The notes beneath the pieces are model-generated. The model was not told the origin of the DNA. It searched no databases and worked only from the letters and a program-made list of their open reading frames with translations. The position numbers and the translations under genes are program-made. This document shows positions 38,305-47,174 of a stretch of DNA of 64,000 bases, in pieces. The number at the start of each line of letters is the position of its first letter. The stretch's first letter is position 1. This DNA comes from Rhizobium indicum (GTDB taxonomy: Bacteria > Pseudomonadota > Alphaproteobacteria > Rhizobiales > Rhizobiaceae), in assembly GCF_005862305.2 (NCBI RefSeq), contig NZ_CP054021.1, positions 2,356,001 through 2,420,000 of the forward strand, written 5' to 3'.

Positions 38305-38841
38305 TTATTTCGGCGCCAGCACCATCATCATCTGGCGGCCTTCGAGCTTGGGTTCGGCTTCGACCTTGGCGAACTCGATCGTATCGGCCTTGACCTGCTG
38401 CAGAAGCTTCATGCCGAGTTCCTGGTGGGCCATTTCACGGCCGCGGAACTTCAGCGTCACCTTGACCTTGTCGCCTTCGTCGAAGAAGCGACCCATCGCC
38501 TTCATCTTCACCTCATAATCATGGGTGTCGATGTTCGGGCGCATCTTGATTTCTTTGACTTCGACGATCTTCTGCTTCTTGCGCGCCTCGGCAGCCTTCT
38601 TCTGGTTAGCATATTTCAGCTTGCCCAGATCGAGGATCTTGCACACCGGCGGTTCGACATTGGGGGAAATTTCGACGAGATCGAGGCCGGCTTCTTCCGC
38701 CATTTTCAAAGCCTGGTCGGTGGGCACGATGCCGACATTCTGTCCATCAGCTCCGATCAGCTGAACTTTGGGAATGCGGATTTCACGGTTCGAGCGCGGT
38801 CCGTCCTTCACGGGCGCATCGGTTTTAAAAGGTCTGCGAAT
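38305..38841 (-). CDS. infC: Translation initiation factor IF-3, AUU start
   Basis: 178 residues: [84 protein letters not shown] and [16 protein letters not shown], both IF-3 domains. The natural start is ATT at 38841-38839 with GAGGAG about 9 nt upstream, as in most infC genes, where IF-3 autoregulates through the rare AUU. The open frame further upstream (to 38961) is not expected to be translated. Confidence 0.93.
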   Translation of the reverse strand: MRRPFKTDAPVKDGPRSNREIRIPKVQLIGADGQNVGIVPTDQALKMAEEAGLDLVEISPNVEPPVCKILDLGKLKYANQKKAAEARKKQKIVEVKEIKMRPNIDTHDYEVKMKAMGRFFDEGDKVKVTLKFRGREMAHQELGMKLLQQVKADTIEFAKVEAEPKLEGRQMMMVLAPK

Positions 38842-39018
38842 GGTCGTATTCTCCTCGCGTTGTTTTCGGAACGTTGCAGCATCGCGCTCCCGATTAGGGG
38901 CACAAACGTGTCGCGTCATCGCTGCAACGGAGTCAATATCATCCTTTAGCGGAAAAATCACCCGCTGTCAGCCTGCCAAGAATCTGTTTTATAGGCCAAA
39001 ACAACAGGAGTTTCGCCG

Positions 39019-39870
39019 ATGTCCGATCAGATGCCCGATTCCGCGCCGCAGTTCCTGACGGTTGGCGAGGGCGAAGCGGCGCGTGAGATCGCCATGCTCG
39101 TCCGCCCGGCGCAAGCCGGCGATGGTGCACCGGCGCTGGTCTGGCTGTCCGGCTACCGCTCCGACATGAGCGGCACCAAGGCGGTGGAACTCGACGGGCT
39201 GGCGGCAGAACTTGGGCTTGCCTGCATCCGCCTCGACTATTCCGGCCACGGACTTTCCGGCGGCAATTTCGGCGACGGCACGATCTCGCGCTGGCTGGAG
39301 GAGGCGCTTGCCGTCATCCGTCATGTCGCGCCCGATCGGGTGATCCTCGTCGGCTCGTCGATGGGCGGCTGGATCGCGCTCAGGCTGGCACAGGAGCTTG
39401 CGCGGCAGGGCGGCGTGACGCTCGCAGGGATGGTGCTGATCGCGCCCGCCCCCGACTTTACCTCGGAGCTGATCGAGCCGAACCTCAAGGCAAAAGAGCG
39501 CAAATCGCTGGCCGAGCGCGGCTATTTCGAAGAGCGTTCGCAATACAGCCCGGAACCCAACATCTATACGCGGGCGCTGATCGAGGACGGCCGAAAGAAC
39601 CGGGTGCTCGACGGCATCATAGAAACCGGCTGCCCGGTGCATATCCTCCAGGGCATGAAAGACGCCGACGTGCCGCATGCGCATGCGATGAAACTGGTCG
39701 AACATCTTCCCGCCGACGACGTGGTGCTGACCTTCGTCCGCGACGGCGACCATCGCCTTTCGCGCCCCGGCGATATCGCTCTTCTCCTGAGTGCCGTCAA
39801 AGGCATCATCCGTTCATCAACAAATAGGCAGATGCCCACTAGAACGGCAGAGGCGGATAAATTCGCCTGA
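39019..39870 (+). CDS. Alpha/beta hydrolase
   Basis: 283 residues with nucleophile elbow GSSMGG (Ser114), oxyanion strand LVWLSGYRSDMSG and the His region DGDHRLSRPGD. N-terminal REIAMLVRPAQAG precedes the fold. It looks like a carboxylesterase or thioesterase (ABHD10-like) of unknown substrate. Divergent from infC. No signal peptide, so cytoplasmic. Confidence 0.87.
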   Translation: MSDQMPDSAPQFLTVGEGEAAREIAMLVRPAQAGDGAPALVWLSGYRSDMSGTKAVELDGLAAELGLACIRLDYSGHGLSGGNFGDGTISRWLEEALAVIRHVAPDRVILVGSSMGGWIALRLAQELARQGGVTLAGMVLIAPAPDFTSELIEPNLKAKERKSLAERGYFEERSQYSPEPNIYTRALIEDGRKNRVLDGIIETGCPVHILQGMKDADVPHAHAMKLVEHLPADDVVLTFVRDGDHRLSRPGDIALLLSAVKGIIRSSTNRQMPTRTAEADKFA

Positions 39871-40008
39871 TGCAGGTCCCCAACCCGTTGCATTTTAACC
39901 ATGTCGGCGAGTCGTAAGGTCCCCCCAAGAAGTAACGATTGACTCTTTTGGGCCCTCTCCATTAACACTTTGTTAATAAATAAGGGGCGATGCAAGGAAA
40001 GAGCGGGC

Positions 40009-40608
40009 GTGCGGATCAAGGGTATCTTTGTGGCCATGATGGCCGTGTTTGCGATGGCGACGGCCGCCATACCGGCCCCAAGCAGAAATGCTTCAATGGT
40101 AACGGGCAATGCCACCTCACAGCCGATCGGCCACTACGATTTCTGTCAGATCCACCGCAGTGAATGCGGCGCAAACCGCAATGCAGGCCCGGTCGCCATG
40201 AACCCGGGGAAGTGGTCGCTCGTGCGTTCGGTCAACGCCACGGTTAATCGTACGATCACGCCGATGACCGACAAGGAAATCTACGGCAAGGATGAGGTCT
40301 GGGCCTATCCGACCACCGCCGGCGACTGCGAAGATTTCGCGCTGCTGAAGCGCCGCATGCTGATCCAGCGCGGCTTTTCGGCTGCCGACCTGCTGATGAC
40401 CGTCGTGCGCAAGCCTGATGGTGAAGGCCATGCCGTGCTGACGCTGCGCACCGCCGAGGGCGATTTCGTGCTCGACAACCTCGCCGCCGACGTCAAGCCG
40501 TGGTTCGGAACCCCCTATTCCTTCGTTAAGCGCCAGTCGAGCTACAATGCCGGCCGCTGGGTCACCATCGAGAACGGCCGCGACGTTCTGGTCGGCGCGC
40601 TGCGGTAA
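40009..40608 (+). CDS. Transglutaminase-like cysteine peptidase (BTLCP family), secreted
   Basis: 199 residues from a GTG start (40009) with AAGGA upstream. A signal peptide (IKGIFVAMMAVFAMATAAIPA) is followed by the mature domain. The BTLCP triad is Cys107 (AGDCEDFALLK), His141 (GEGHAVLTL) and Asp156 (VLDNL). Family members cleave periplasmic or surface proteins (in other bacteria, adhesins linked to cyclic-di-GMP control), but the target here is unknown. Confidence 0.87.
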   Translation: MRIKGIFVAMMAVFAMATAAIPAPSRNASMVTGNATSQPIGHYDFCQIHRSECGANRNAGPVAMNPGKWSLVRSVNATVNRTITPMTDKEIYGKDEVWAYPTTAGDCEDFALLKRRMLIQRGFSAADLLMTVVRKPDGEGHAVLTLRTAEGDFVLDNLAADVKPWFGTPYSFVKRQSSYNAGRWVTIENGRDVLVGALR

Positions 40609-40629
40609 GGGCTGCAATAGAGAATGTGG

Positions 40630-40660
40630 AAAGGCCGGCGGTTTGCCGGCCTTTTTGTTT
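40630..40660 (+). terminator. Rho-independent terminator after BTLCP gene
   Basis: The stem AAAGGCCGGC/GCCGGCCTTT with a 5-nt loop is followed by a T-rich tail. Confidence 0.85.
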
Positions 40661-40720
40661 TTGCGTCTCTCCGTTCGCGCCAGGTCAGTTTTAGAGGCGA
40701 GTTGTCCGCCGTTACTTGCC

Positions 40721-40890
40721 TCTCGCTGCGCTCAAGGCGTTCGTCGCTACCGCTCCTCACCCCCCTCATCTGTCCTTCGGACATCTTCTCCCCGCTGGGG
40801 AGAAATGTGCCGCACCGTCTCCCGGCCCTTCGCTTTGGGCTCAGGGCGTTCGTCGCTGCAATCGATTCACTGGATCGATTGCTCGGCTTC
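40721..40890. repeat. Dispersed rhizobial-type intergenic repeat block
   Basis: About 170 bp with two 18-nt direct repeats, one mismatch (40731-40748, 40840-40857), and small hairpins: TGTCC/GGACA (40771-40783), TTCTCCCC/GGGGAGAA (40786-40804) and CAATCGAT/ATCGATTG (40859-40881). It resembles repeated elements of rhizobial genomes; copy number elsewhere cannot be judged here. Confidence 0.65.
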
Positions 40891-40902
40891 GCCGACCGCG
40901 CC

Positions 40903-41886
40903 TCACCCATTCCCAATCAAAATCCCCGCGCCGAGCACCAGGCCGCCACCCAGCACCACCTGGAAGGCAGCGCGCAGGAAGGGGGTTTCCATGTAGCGGT
41001 TCTGGATGAAGGCGATTGCCCAGAGTTCGAAGAAGACGACGACGGCGGCAGTGATCGTCGCCGTCCAGAAGTGCGGGATCAGATAAGGCAGTGCGTGGCC
41101 GAGGCCGCCGAGCGCCGTCATGATGCCGCAGGCAAGGCCGCGCTTGACCGGCGAGCCTCTGCCGGAGATCTTGCCGTCGTCATGGGCGGCCTCGGTGAAG
41201 CCCATCGAGATGCCGGCGCCGACAGAGGCCGAAAGACCGACAAGAAAGGTCTGCCAGGTATCCTGCGTGGCAAAGGCGGCAGCGAAGATCGGCGCCAGGG
41301 TCGAGACCGAGCCGTCCATCAGTCCGGCAAGACCCGGCTGCACATAGGTCAGCACGAATTGCCGATGCACCGTCGCGTCCTCGTCGTGCTTGACGTCTTC
41401 GGGCGTATGTTTGTCGCCCAGCATGCGGGCGATATCCTCATGCCCCTGTTCGGCGAGGGCGAGATCGCCGAGAAGCTCACGCGTCGAGGCGTCCGAGGTC
41501 CGTTTTGCCGCCTCGACATAGAAACGATAGGCCTGCTCCTCCATCGCCTCGGTTTCCTGCCGCATCGCATCCAGCGAAAGGTTTGCCCTGAGCCAGTCGG
41601 GCTTGCGCTCGTAGAAGCCCTGCACATGCTCGCGCCGGATCAGCGGGATGCGCTCGCCGAAACGCTGGCGATGAATCTCGATCAACGACTTGCGATGCGT
41701 ATCCTCGACCTCGGCCATATCCTCGAAGACCTTGGCCGAGGCCGGAAATTCGCGGCGCAGCCTGTCGGCATAGGCAAGATAGATGCGGGCATCGTCTTCC
41801 TCGGAGGCGATCGCCAGGGCGAGAATCTCCTGCTCGGTCAGCGATCCAAACGATCGTTTCGAGGATCTGAAAAACCGCGCCAGCAT
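40903..41886 (-). CDS. mbfA: Membrane-bound ferritin MbfA (iron export)
   Basis: 327 residues. An N-terminal ferritin-like diiron domain (E29-E30 in ASEEDDARIYLAYA; E61-DTH64, ExxH; LALAEQGHEDIARML) is fused to a C-terminal CCC1/VIT1-like membrane domain with about five helices (QPGLAGLMDGSVSTLAPIFAAAFAT, TEAAHDDG). In rhizobia MbfA exports iron and guards against iron and peroxide stress. A perfect ICE box (41901-41917) lies just upstream, so Irr control is expected. ATG at 41886 is used. Confidence 0.93.
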   Translation of the reverse strand: MLARFFRSSKRSFGSLTEQEILALAIASEEDDARIYLAYADRLRREFPASAKVFEDMAEVEDTHRKSLIEIHRQRFGERIPLIRREHVQGFYERKPDWLRANLSLDAMRQETEAMEEQAYRFYVEAAKRTSDASTRELLGDLALAEQGHEDIARMLGDKHTPEDVKHDEDATVHRQFVLTYVQPGLAGLMDGSVSTLAPIFAAAFATQDTWQTFLVGLSASVGAGISMGFTEAAHDDGKISGRGSPVKRGLACGIMTALGGLGHALPYLIPHFWTATITAAVVVFFELWAIAFIQNRYMETPFLRAAFQVVLGGGLVLGAGILIGNG

Positions 41887-41900
41887 GACCTTCTCCAATT

Positions 41901-41917
41901 TTTAGAATTATTCTAAA
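41901..41917. promoter_or_regulatory. ICE (Irr) box upstream of mbfA
   Basis: TTTAGAA, 3-nt spacer, TTCTAAA: a perfect match to the iron-control-element core bound by Irr. It lies 14 bp from the mbfA ATG. It also lies upstream of the divergent truncated hemoglobin gene. Confidence 0.85.
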
Positions 41918-42058
41918 TCTAAATAAGGAGGCGGTAACGGTCAAGTGCGCGGGGCAGGCTGCTGACAGATTGCCGCAAGCGGGCACGCACGACTTTGGCG
42001 CGCTGCGATAAACACCTATATGAGAGGGCGCCGCATCACGCGGCGCCGGGGTTTTGGA

Positions 42059-42526
42059 ATGGACAATGACATTCAGGGCCGCCCTGCTCATGTCGCGGCG
42101 ATCCGCGAAAGGGCGGAGGCCGAGATGCGGGAGATGGGCGTCGACGCGGCCTTCATCGACAGGCTGGTCGAGACCTTTTACGCGCGCGTGCTAACGCATC
42201 CCGATCTTGGCCCGGTGTTCGACGCCAAGCTGTCCGGCCGCTGGCCGGAGCATATGACGAAGATGAAGAGCTTCTGGTCGGCCGTCGCCTTCCGCAGCGG
42301 CGCCTATGGCGGCAAGCCGGTGCAAGCGCATACGGGTGTCCAAAACCTGACACCCGATCTCTTTCCGAAGTGGCTGTCGCTGTTTGCCGCAACGCTCGAC
42401 GATATCGCGCCAACGCCGGAGGCCAAGGCATGGTTCATGGCAACGGCGGAGCGGATCGCCAAAAGCCTGACACTGTCGCTGTTCTACAATCCGGCGCTCG
42501 ACGATCCCGCGCGCAAACCCGCCTGA
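42059..42526 (+). CDS. Group III truncated hemoglobin
   Basis: 155 residues. Family features: FIDRLVETFYARVLTHPDLGPVF (B/CD region, Tyr at B10-like position), RWPEHMTKMKSFWSAVAFRSGAYGGKPVQAHTGV (His65 in the E7 area, proximal His91), then LTPDLFPKWLSLFAATLDDIAPTPEAKAWF. Group III globins bind O2/NO and help with nitrosative stress. Divergent from mbfA across about 170 bp with an ICE box, which suggests linked iron/NO control. Confidence 0.9.
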   Translation: MDNDIQGRPAHVAAIRERAEAEMREMGVDAAFIDRLVETFYARVLTHPDLGPVFDAKLSGRWPEHMTKMKSFWSAVAFRSGAYGGKPVQAHTGVQNLTPDLFPKWLSLFAATLDDIAPTPEAKAWFMATAERIAKSLTLSLFYNPALDDPARKPA

Positions 42527-42571
42527 CCCATCTTGTAGAGACGGTGTTCCCCGAAAAACGCTGACACCTTT

Positions 42572-43483
42572 CTAGGTCTTCGCCGCCGAGGCGGTGGCGC
42601 CGGCGCTGGCTGCCACGACGAGCGCGGTACCCAGCATCTGCAGCGCGGTCATCGGCTGGGCGAGGATCAGAAAGCCGGCCAGCGCGCCGAGCGCCGGTTC
42701 GAGGCTCATCAGGATGCCGAAGGATGCCGACGGCATGCGCCGCAGAGCCACCATCTCCAGCGCATAGGGCAAGAGCGGCACAAGGATGGCAAGGCCGAGA
42801 ACCTCCACCAGTCCCTCCACCGTGAAGGCGCCCCCCGTCTCGGCCAGACCGAAAGGTGTCGCGACGAGGCCGGCAACGATCAGCGACATGGAGAGACCTT
42901 CCAGCCCCTTGAAGGCAGCGCCAACCTTCTTCGTCAGCAGGATATAGACCGCCCATCCCACAGCCGAGCCGAGGGCGAAGAGGACGCCTGAGGAATTGCC
43001 GACCCAGCCTTCGCCGTCATGGGCGAGGAAGAGAATACCGGCCGCAGCGATCAACGGCCAGGTAAGCCGCCAGCTCAGGCCATAGCCGAAGACGGCGACC
43101 GAGAGCGGCCCAAGGAAATCGATGGCGATCGCCAGGCCGAGCGGCAGCCGCTGGATCGCCGCGAAGAAGCACAGCGTCATGGCAGCCGTCGTCGTGCCGA
43201 GCAGCAACGTCGCCCGCCATTGGGCGCCGCTATAACGCAGCACCGAAGGCCTGACGACGGCGGCAAGGATGATTGCCGCGAAAGCAAGCCGCAGCCAGGT
43301 AGCGCCGGCAACGCCATAGGTCGCAATGGCTGACGAAGACAGTGCCGCACCGAACTGGATCGACGACATCGACATCAGGCACATGGCGACACCGGCCGCC
43401 AAACCGCCCGAAGTCGGCGATATGCCCGGCTGCGCAATCAAGGCTGCGCCGTCTGTCCCGGTCTCGATATTCTTGATGTCCAT
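42572..43483 (-). CDS. EamA family exporter, RhtA-like
   Basis: 303 residues, ten hydrophobic helices in two EamA repeats: GAALSSSAIATYGVAGATWLRLAFAAIIL and AVGWAVYILLTKKVGAAFKGLEGL, with YALEMVALRRMPSASFGILMSLEPALGALAGFLIL, the RhtA hallmark. RhtA proteins export threonine, homoserine and related compounds. It is convergent with the truncated hemoglobin gene. Confidence 0.87.
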   Translation of the reverse strand: MDIKNIETGTDGAALIAQPGISPTSGGLAAGVAMCLMSMSSIQFGAALSSSAIATYGVAGATWLRLAFAAIILAAVVRPSVLRYSGAQWRATLLLGTTTAAMTLCFFAAIQRLPLGLAIAIDFLGPLSVAVFGYGLSWRLTWPLIAAAGILFLAHDGEGWVGNSSGVLFALGSAVGWAVYILLTKKVGAAFKGLEGLSMSLIVAGLVATPFGLAETGGAFTVEGLVEVLGLAILVPLLPYALEMVALRRMPSASFGILMSLEPALGALAGFLILAQPMTALQMLGTALVVAASAGATASAAKT

Positions 43484-43555
43484 GTGGCCCCCGATCCTGG
43501 TGCGGTTCTAGGCCGAAGACGGGTGAGAACCAAATTCAAACTTTTCATGCCGGGA

Positions 43556-44131
43556 TCAAGAGCGCTGATGCTGAGGCGCCGCAGATCGGCCCGCGAAGAT
43601 GATCTCTTCGGCATCTTCGAAGCTCATGTCGAAGATCTTCCTGCCGATGTCGAAGCTGAAGCCGTTGCGGGCGAAAGCCGAAAGCTCTTTCGCCTTTCGC
43701 TTTTCGTCGAGCTCGACCCGGCGGAAGGGGCCGAAGGCGCGCTTGCGGGCAAATATAGCTGCCGCATAGAGATCGTCTGCCTCCTCAAGCGCCGCCTCTA
43801 CCTTGTCGCTGGAGACGCCCTTGGCAGCAAGCTTCTGGGCGATCGCGCGCTTCGATTTACCGCCGCGCACGGCAGAGCGCGTGCTGATCTCCGCATAGGC
43901 GCTGTCGTCGAGCACCTTGTTGTCATAGGCAAATTTGACCGCGAAATCGGCGATGGCCTTGAGTTGCGCCGCGCTGATTTCCTCGAATTTCTCCTTCGCC
44001 TTGCGGGTGATGGCGTCAAACAGCTGCTTTTCCGTCATCATCCGCCGCTCCAGGCGATAGATAGCGGAGTTGCGCGCCCAGCTCAGCATGCGTGATGTCG
44101 GGATATCGGATGGAACGGTCTCGTCGGTCAT
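43556..44131 (-). CDS. recX: RecX family regulator of RecA
   Basis: 191 residues, with three RecX-type helical repeats: SWARNSAIYRLERRMMTEKQLFDAITRK, DDSAYAEISTRSAVRGGKSKRAIAQKLAAKGVSSDKVEAALEE and KRAFGPF...KELSAFARNGFSFDIGRKIF. RecX dampens RecA filament growth. It lies 9 bp after the acetylpolyamine deacetylase gene and probably in its transcript, not next to recA in this window. Confidence 0.85.
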   Translation of the reverse strand: MTDETVPSDIPTSRMLSWARNSAIYRLERRMMTEKQLFDAITRKAKEKFEEISAAQLKAIADFAVKFAYDNKVLDDSAYAEISTRSAVRGGKSKRAIAQKLAAKGVSSDKVEAALEEADDLYAAAIFARKRAFGPFRRVELDEKRKAKELSAFARNGFSFDIGRKIFDMSFEDAEEIIFAGRSAAPQHQRS

Positions 44132-44140
44132 CGGCAGTGA

Positions 44141-45166
44141 TCAGGCTTCCAGACCTTTGAGGACGTTGGCGACGTTGAGGCCGATCTCCGGCACACCGTA
44201 GCCGCCCTCCATGCAGGCAAGCACCGGCAGGCCGGCGGCTGATATCATCGCGCCCATGCGGGTGAAATCGTCGGAGGTGAGGCTGAAGAAGGAGATCGGA
44301 TCGCGCTCGAAAGTGTCGACGCCGAGGGCCACGACGATCGCCTCGGCGCCGAAGGCCTTGATGCGGGTGAGCGCATCGGCAAGGGCCGAAGACCAGATAT
44401 CCCAAGGCGTGCCTGGCAGCATCGGATAGTTGCGGTTGGCGCCTGCACCCTCCCCCTCGCCTTCCTCGTCGGCATGGCCGAGGAAATAGGGAAAGGCATG
44501 CATGGGATCGCCGTGCAGCGATGCGGTGAAGACATCGCCGCGGCGATAGAACAGATCCTGCGTGCCGTTGCCATGGTGGAAATCGACATCCAGCACCGCG
44601 ACTTTCCTCGCACCGCGGTCGAGCAGCCGCTGCGCGGCGACGCCCGAATTGTTGATGAAGCAATAGCCGCCGAAGAGATCGATGCCGGCATGGTGGCCGG
44701 GCGGGCGGCAGAGCGCGAAGGCGAAGCGATTGCCGGCATTCAGCCAGTCGGCGCCTGTGATCGCGCAGCGCATCGAAGCGATTGCCGCCTCGTAGGAACC
44801 CTTGGTGATCGAGGTGTCGGCGGCATTGGCGTAATGGCCGATCGCGCCGACGATATTGTCGGGCACGCGCTGGCTGGTGCGGCGAACGGCGAAGGAATTG
44901 GCGATCGCCTCGCCGGTGAAACCGGCCGCCACCCAGCGGTCCCAGACGGTGGCGAGGAAATCCAGATAGGCGGGATCATGCACTTTTCGAGCCGTTTCCA
45001 ACCCGTGCGCATCCGGTGCCACCACGTCGGCAAAGCCCGCCTCCTTGACCGCCGCCAGGATCCATTCGGCGCGAAACGGCGCCTCGAAGGGCGTCACCAG
45101 CTGGCCGGCATGCAGCTCGGTCCTGGCATCGCGCAGCTTGTGGTCTTCGGAATAGATGACGCGCAT
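44141..45166 (-). CDS. aphA: Acetylpolyamine amidohydrolase (class II HDAC-like)
   Basis: 341 residues, the same length and active-site numbering as the well-studied Mycoplana enzyme: His158-His159 (PPGHH), Asp195 and His197 (DVDFHHGNG), Asp284 (GVDTF) and Tyr323 (GGYG). It is a zinc-dependent deacetylase of N-acetylated polyamines. MRVIYSEDHKLRDARTEL starts at 45166. recX follows after 9 bp; the gene is divergent from a HAD phosphatase. Confidence 0.92.
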   Translation of the reverse strand: MRVIYSEDHKLRDARTELHAGQLVTPFEAPFRAEWILAAVKEAGFADVVAPDAHGLETARKVHDPAYLDFLATVWDRWVAAGFTGEAIANSFAVRRTSQRVPDNIVGAIGHYANAADTSITKGSYEAAIASMRCAITGADWLNAGNRFAFALCRPPGHHAGIDLFGGYCFINNSGVAAQRLLDRGARKVAVLDVDFHHGNGTQDLFYRRGDVFTASLHGDPMHAFPYFLGHADEEGEGEGAGANRNYPMLPGTPWDIWSSALADALTRIKAFGAEAIVVALGVDTFERDPISFFSLTSDDFTRMGAMISAAGLPVLACMEGGYGVPEIGLNVANVLKGLEA

Positions 45167-45299
45167 TTCAGATCCTGCCCTTGATTGACAATGGAGATTT
45201 ACACGGCTCGGCCGCGACAAAAAAGTGGCGCGGGCCCTTGATCGTCTGGAATAGCGACGCCACCTTCGCCGGTGTTTTGAGAACGAGGAAATTTTCCGC

Positions 45300-45911
45300 A
45301 TGAAAGTGCTGATGGTCGATGTCGACGGCGTGCTCATTCATGGTCGTCCGGTAGACGGCCTGCCTCTCTTCACCTATCTGGAGCGCGACCTCGGCCTGCG
45401 TGTCGACCTGCTGCAGCAGGAATTCTTCCAGACCCACTGGCGCGATATCATCATCGGCCGCGAGGCGTTGGAACCGAGGCTCGCCGACGTTCTCGCAAAG
45501 ATCGCGCCCCACCTCAGCGCCGAAACACTGATCGACTACTGGTTCGAAAACGATTCCCGTCTCGACCGCAGTCTGCTGGAAGAGCTCGCCGCTCTCAGGC
45601 AAAGCGGCATCACTCTCTTGTTGGCGACCAACCAGGAGCATAGGCGGGCGCGCTACCTGATGGAGCAGATCGGCCTTAACGCGCATTTCGACGATATCAT
45701 CTATTCCGCAGCACTCGGGCACCGCAAGCCTTCTCCCGATTTCTTCCGGCTGGCGACCGAGCGGGCCGGCGTGCTGCCCGGCGAGATCGCTTTCATCGAC
45801 GATATGGCCGAAAATATCGAAGCGGCGCGGCAGTTCGGCTGGAATGCGGCGCAATGGACGGAGGGCGCGACGCTTGGCGGCGCGCTTCCGGTCTTCGCCC
45901 GGCCGGCCTGA
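45300..45911 (+). CDS. HAD-IA family hydrolase
   Basis: 203 residues. HAD motif I is VDVDGVL (Asp7/Asp9), motif II is LLLATNQ, motif III is GHRKPSPDFF (Lys), and motif IV is AFIDDMAENIEAA. A phosphatase or dehalogenase for a small substrate; it resembles the YihX/epoxide hydrolase-linked phosphatase type. Divergent from aphA, convergent with the GNAT gene at 45927. Confidence 0.88.
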   Translation: MKVLMVDVDGVLIHGRPVDGLPLFTYLERDLGLRVDLLQQEFFQTHWRDIIIGREALEPRLADVLAKIAPHLSAETLIDYWFENDSRLDRSLLEELAALRQSGITLLLATNQEHRRARYLMEQIGLNAHFDDIIYSAALGHRKPSPDFFRLATERAGVLPGEIAFIDDMAENIEAARQFGWNAAQWTEGATLGGALPVFARPA

Positions 45912-45926
45912 GCGAGCCGGGCGCAA

Positions 45927-46445
45927 TCAGGCGAGCCGCTTGTAGAACAGGGTGGTGGCGCAGAAGCCGCCTTCCGGCCACAGCGCATAATCGGGGATAA
46001 CGCCGACGCGCTGCCAGCCCAAGCGCGGATAGATCGCCTCGGCATCGCTGCCGGTTGCGGTGTCGAGCACGAGCAGGGTCTTGCCACGGCTTGCCGCCTC
46101 ACGCTCAGCAGCATCCATCAGCAGCCGGGCGAGCCCCTTGCCGCGGGCGGAGCGGTGTACCAGCAGCTTCTTCAAGTCGCCGCGATGCGGCTGGTTCGGC
46201 ATCTGCGCCGCACCCACCTGCACCGTGCCGACGATCCTGCCGTCGAGTTCGGCGACCAGCAGCAGATTGCCGCCCGCGGCGACGGCATCGGCGACATCGC
46301 GCCAATAGGGCTCGGCATCCTCAGGCCCACAGGGCTGCATGAAGCCGACGGAGGCGCCGCCAGCGACGCAATCGACAAGCACTTGCGATAGAGCCGGAAT
46401 GGCGACGCGGGCCTCCTCGGCGGAAAGGGTACGAATAGCGGGCAT
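45927..46445 (-). CDS. GNAT family N-acetyltransferase
   Basis: 172 residues: IVGTVQVGAAQMPNQPHRGDLKKLLVHRSARGKGLARLLMDAAEREAASRGKTLLVLDTATGSDAEAIYPRLGWQRVGVIPDYALWPEGG. It has the standard RxxGxx acetyl-CoA loop and motif B. It is 24 bp after the XRE-cupin gene, so probably the regulator's cotranscribed or controlled target. Confidence 0.87.
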   Translation of the reverse strand: MPAIRTLSAEEARVAIPALSQVLVDCVAGGASVGFMQPCGPEDAEPYWRDVADAVAAGGNLLLVAELDGRIVGTVQVGAAQMPNQPHRGDLKKLLVHRSARGKGLARLLMDAAEREAASRGKTLLVLDTATGSDAEAIYPRLGWQRVGVIPDYALWPEGGFCATTLFYKRLA

Positions 46446-46469
46446 GCTGTTCTCCTGAAATGAATGCTG

Positions 46470-47036
46470 TTATCGGCCGCCGCGATCGAGCACGACGCAA
46501 TAACGCGCCGGCGCGTTGCCGGGATTGTGGAAGACGTGGCCTTCGCCGACCGGCATGAAGAGGCAATCGCCCGGGCGCAGCCGGTAGACGGTCTCGCCCG
46601 CCGTCATCTCCAGCTCACCGTCGAACAGCCAGATATGCTGCGTCATGCCATGGGCGCTCGCATGCGGGGGGAAGCTGACGCGGGCGCCTGCCGGGAATTC
46701 GACCTCGACGATATCGACATCGGAAGCCGTGCCCGGCGGTGAAACAGAGCGTCTGAGATAACCGGTTTCCGGATCGCGCCAGACCTGCTGTTCCTGCCTC
46801 CGAGCGAGCGGCGAGGCCTGCCCCTCTTCCGCAAAGAAGGCCGACAGCGACAGGCCGAGTGCTGCACAGATCCTTGCCAGCAGCGAAGCGGTCGGGCTCG
46901 CCTCCGCCCGCTCGATGCGCGAGATCATCGCCCGGCTGACGCCGGAGGCCGCAGCAAGATCATCGAGCGTCAGAGCCTTTTCCTGCCGCAGCGTGCGGAT
47001 GCGGATGCCGATCGCCTGTTCGAGTTCCGGTTCCAT
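46470..47036 (-). CDS. XRE family regulator with cupin sensor domain
   Basis: 188 residues: an HTH_3 domain (IRTLRQEKALTLDDLAAASGVSRAMISRIERAEASPTASLLARICAALG) followed by a C-terminal cupin (FPPHASAHGMTQHIWLFDGELEMTAGETVYRLRPGDCLFMPVGEGHVFHNPG). The cupin His/Glu pattern suggests metal or small-ligand sensing. It probably controls the downstream GNAT and perhaps divergent tenA. The 138-bp gap to tenA has an AT-rich stretch. Confidence 0.88.
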   Translation of the reverse strand: MEPELEQAIGIRIRTLRQEKALTLDDLAAASGVSRAMISRIERAEASPTASLLARICAALGLSLSAFFAEEGQASPLARRQEQQVWRDPETGYLRRSVSPPGTASDVDIVEVEFPAGARVSFPPHASAHGMTQHIWLFDGELEMTAGETVYRLRPGDCLFMPVGEGHVFHNPGNAPARYCVVLDRGGR

Positions 47037-47174
47037 TTTCCAGCTCCATTATTCTACTATAAGAGAAATACATTATCCGATGATGGAATCAAGTGGCTAC
47101 GAAAAGCGGCCAAACGCGCCTTGCTTTCGCCGCCGCTCCGTCCATATATGGCGGCGTAATCCGAGGAGAGAGTG

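Noticed and set aside
38842..38961. Forty extra N-terminal residues for IF-3
   Set aside because: The ATT start with a strong SD matches the family length; the extension has no IF-3 similarity.
40624..41916. 430-codon plus-strand frame
   Set aside because: Antisense of mbfA and runs through the repeat block; no motifs.
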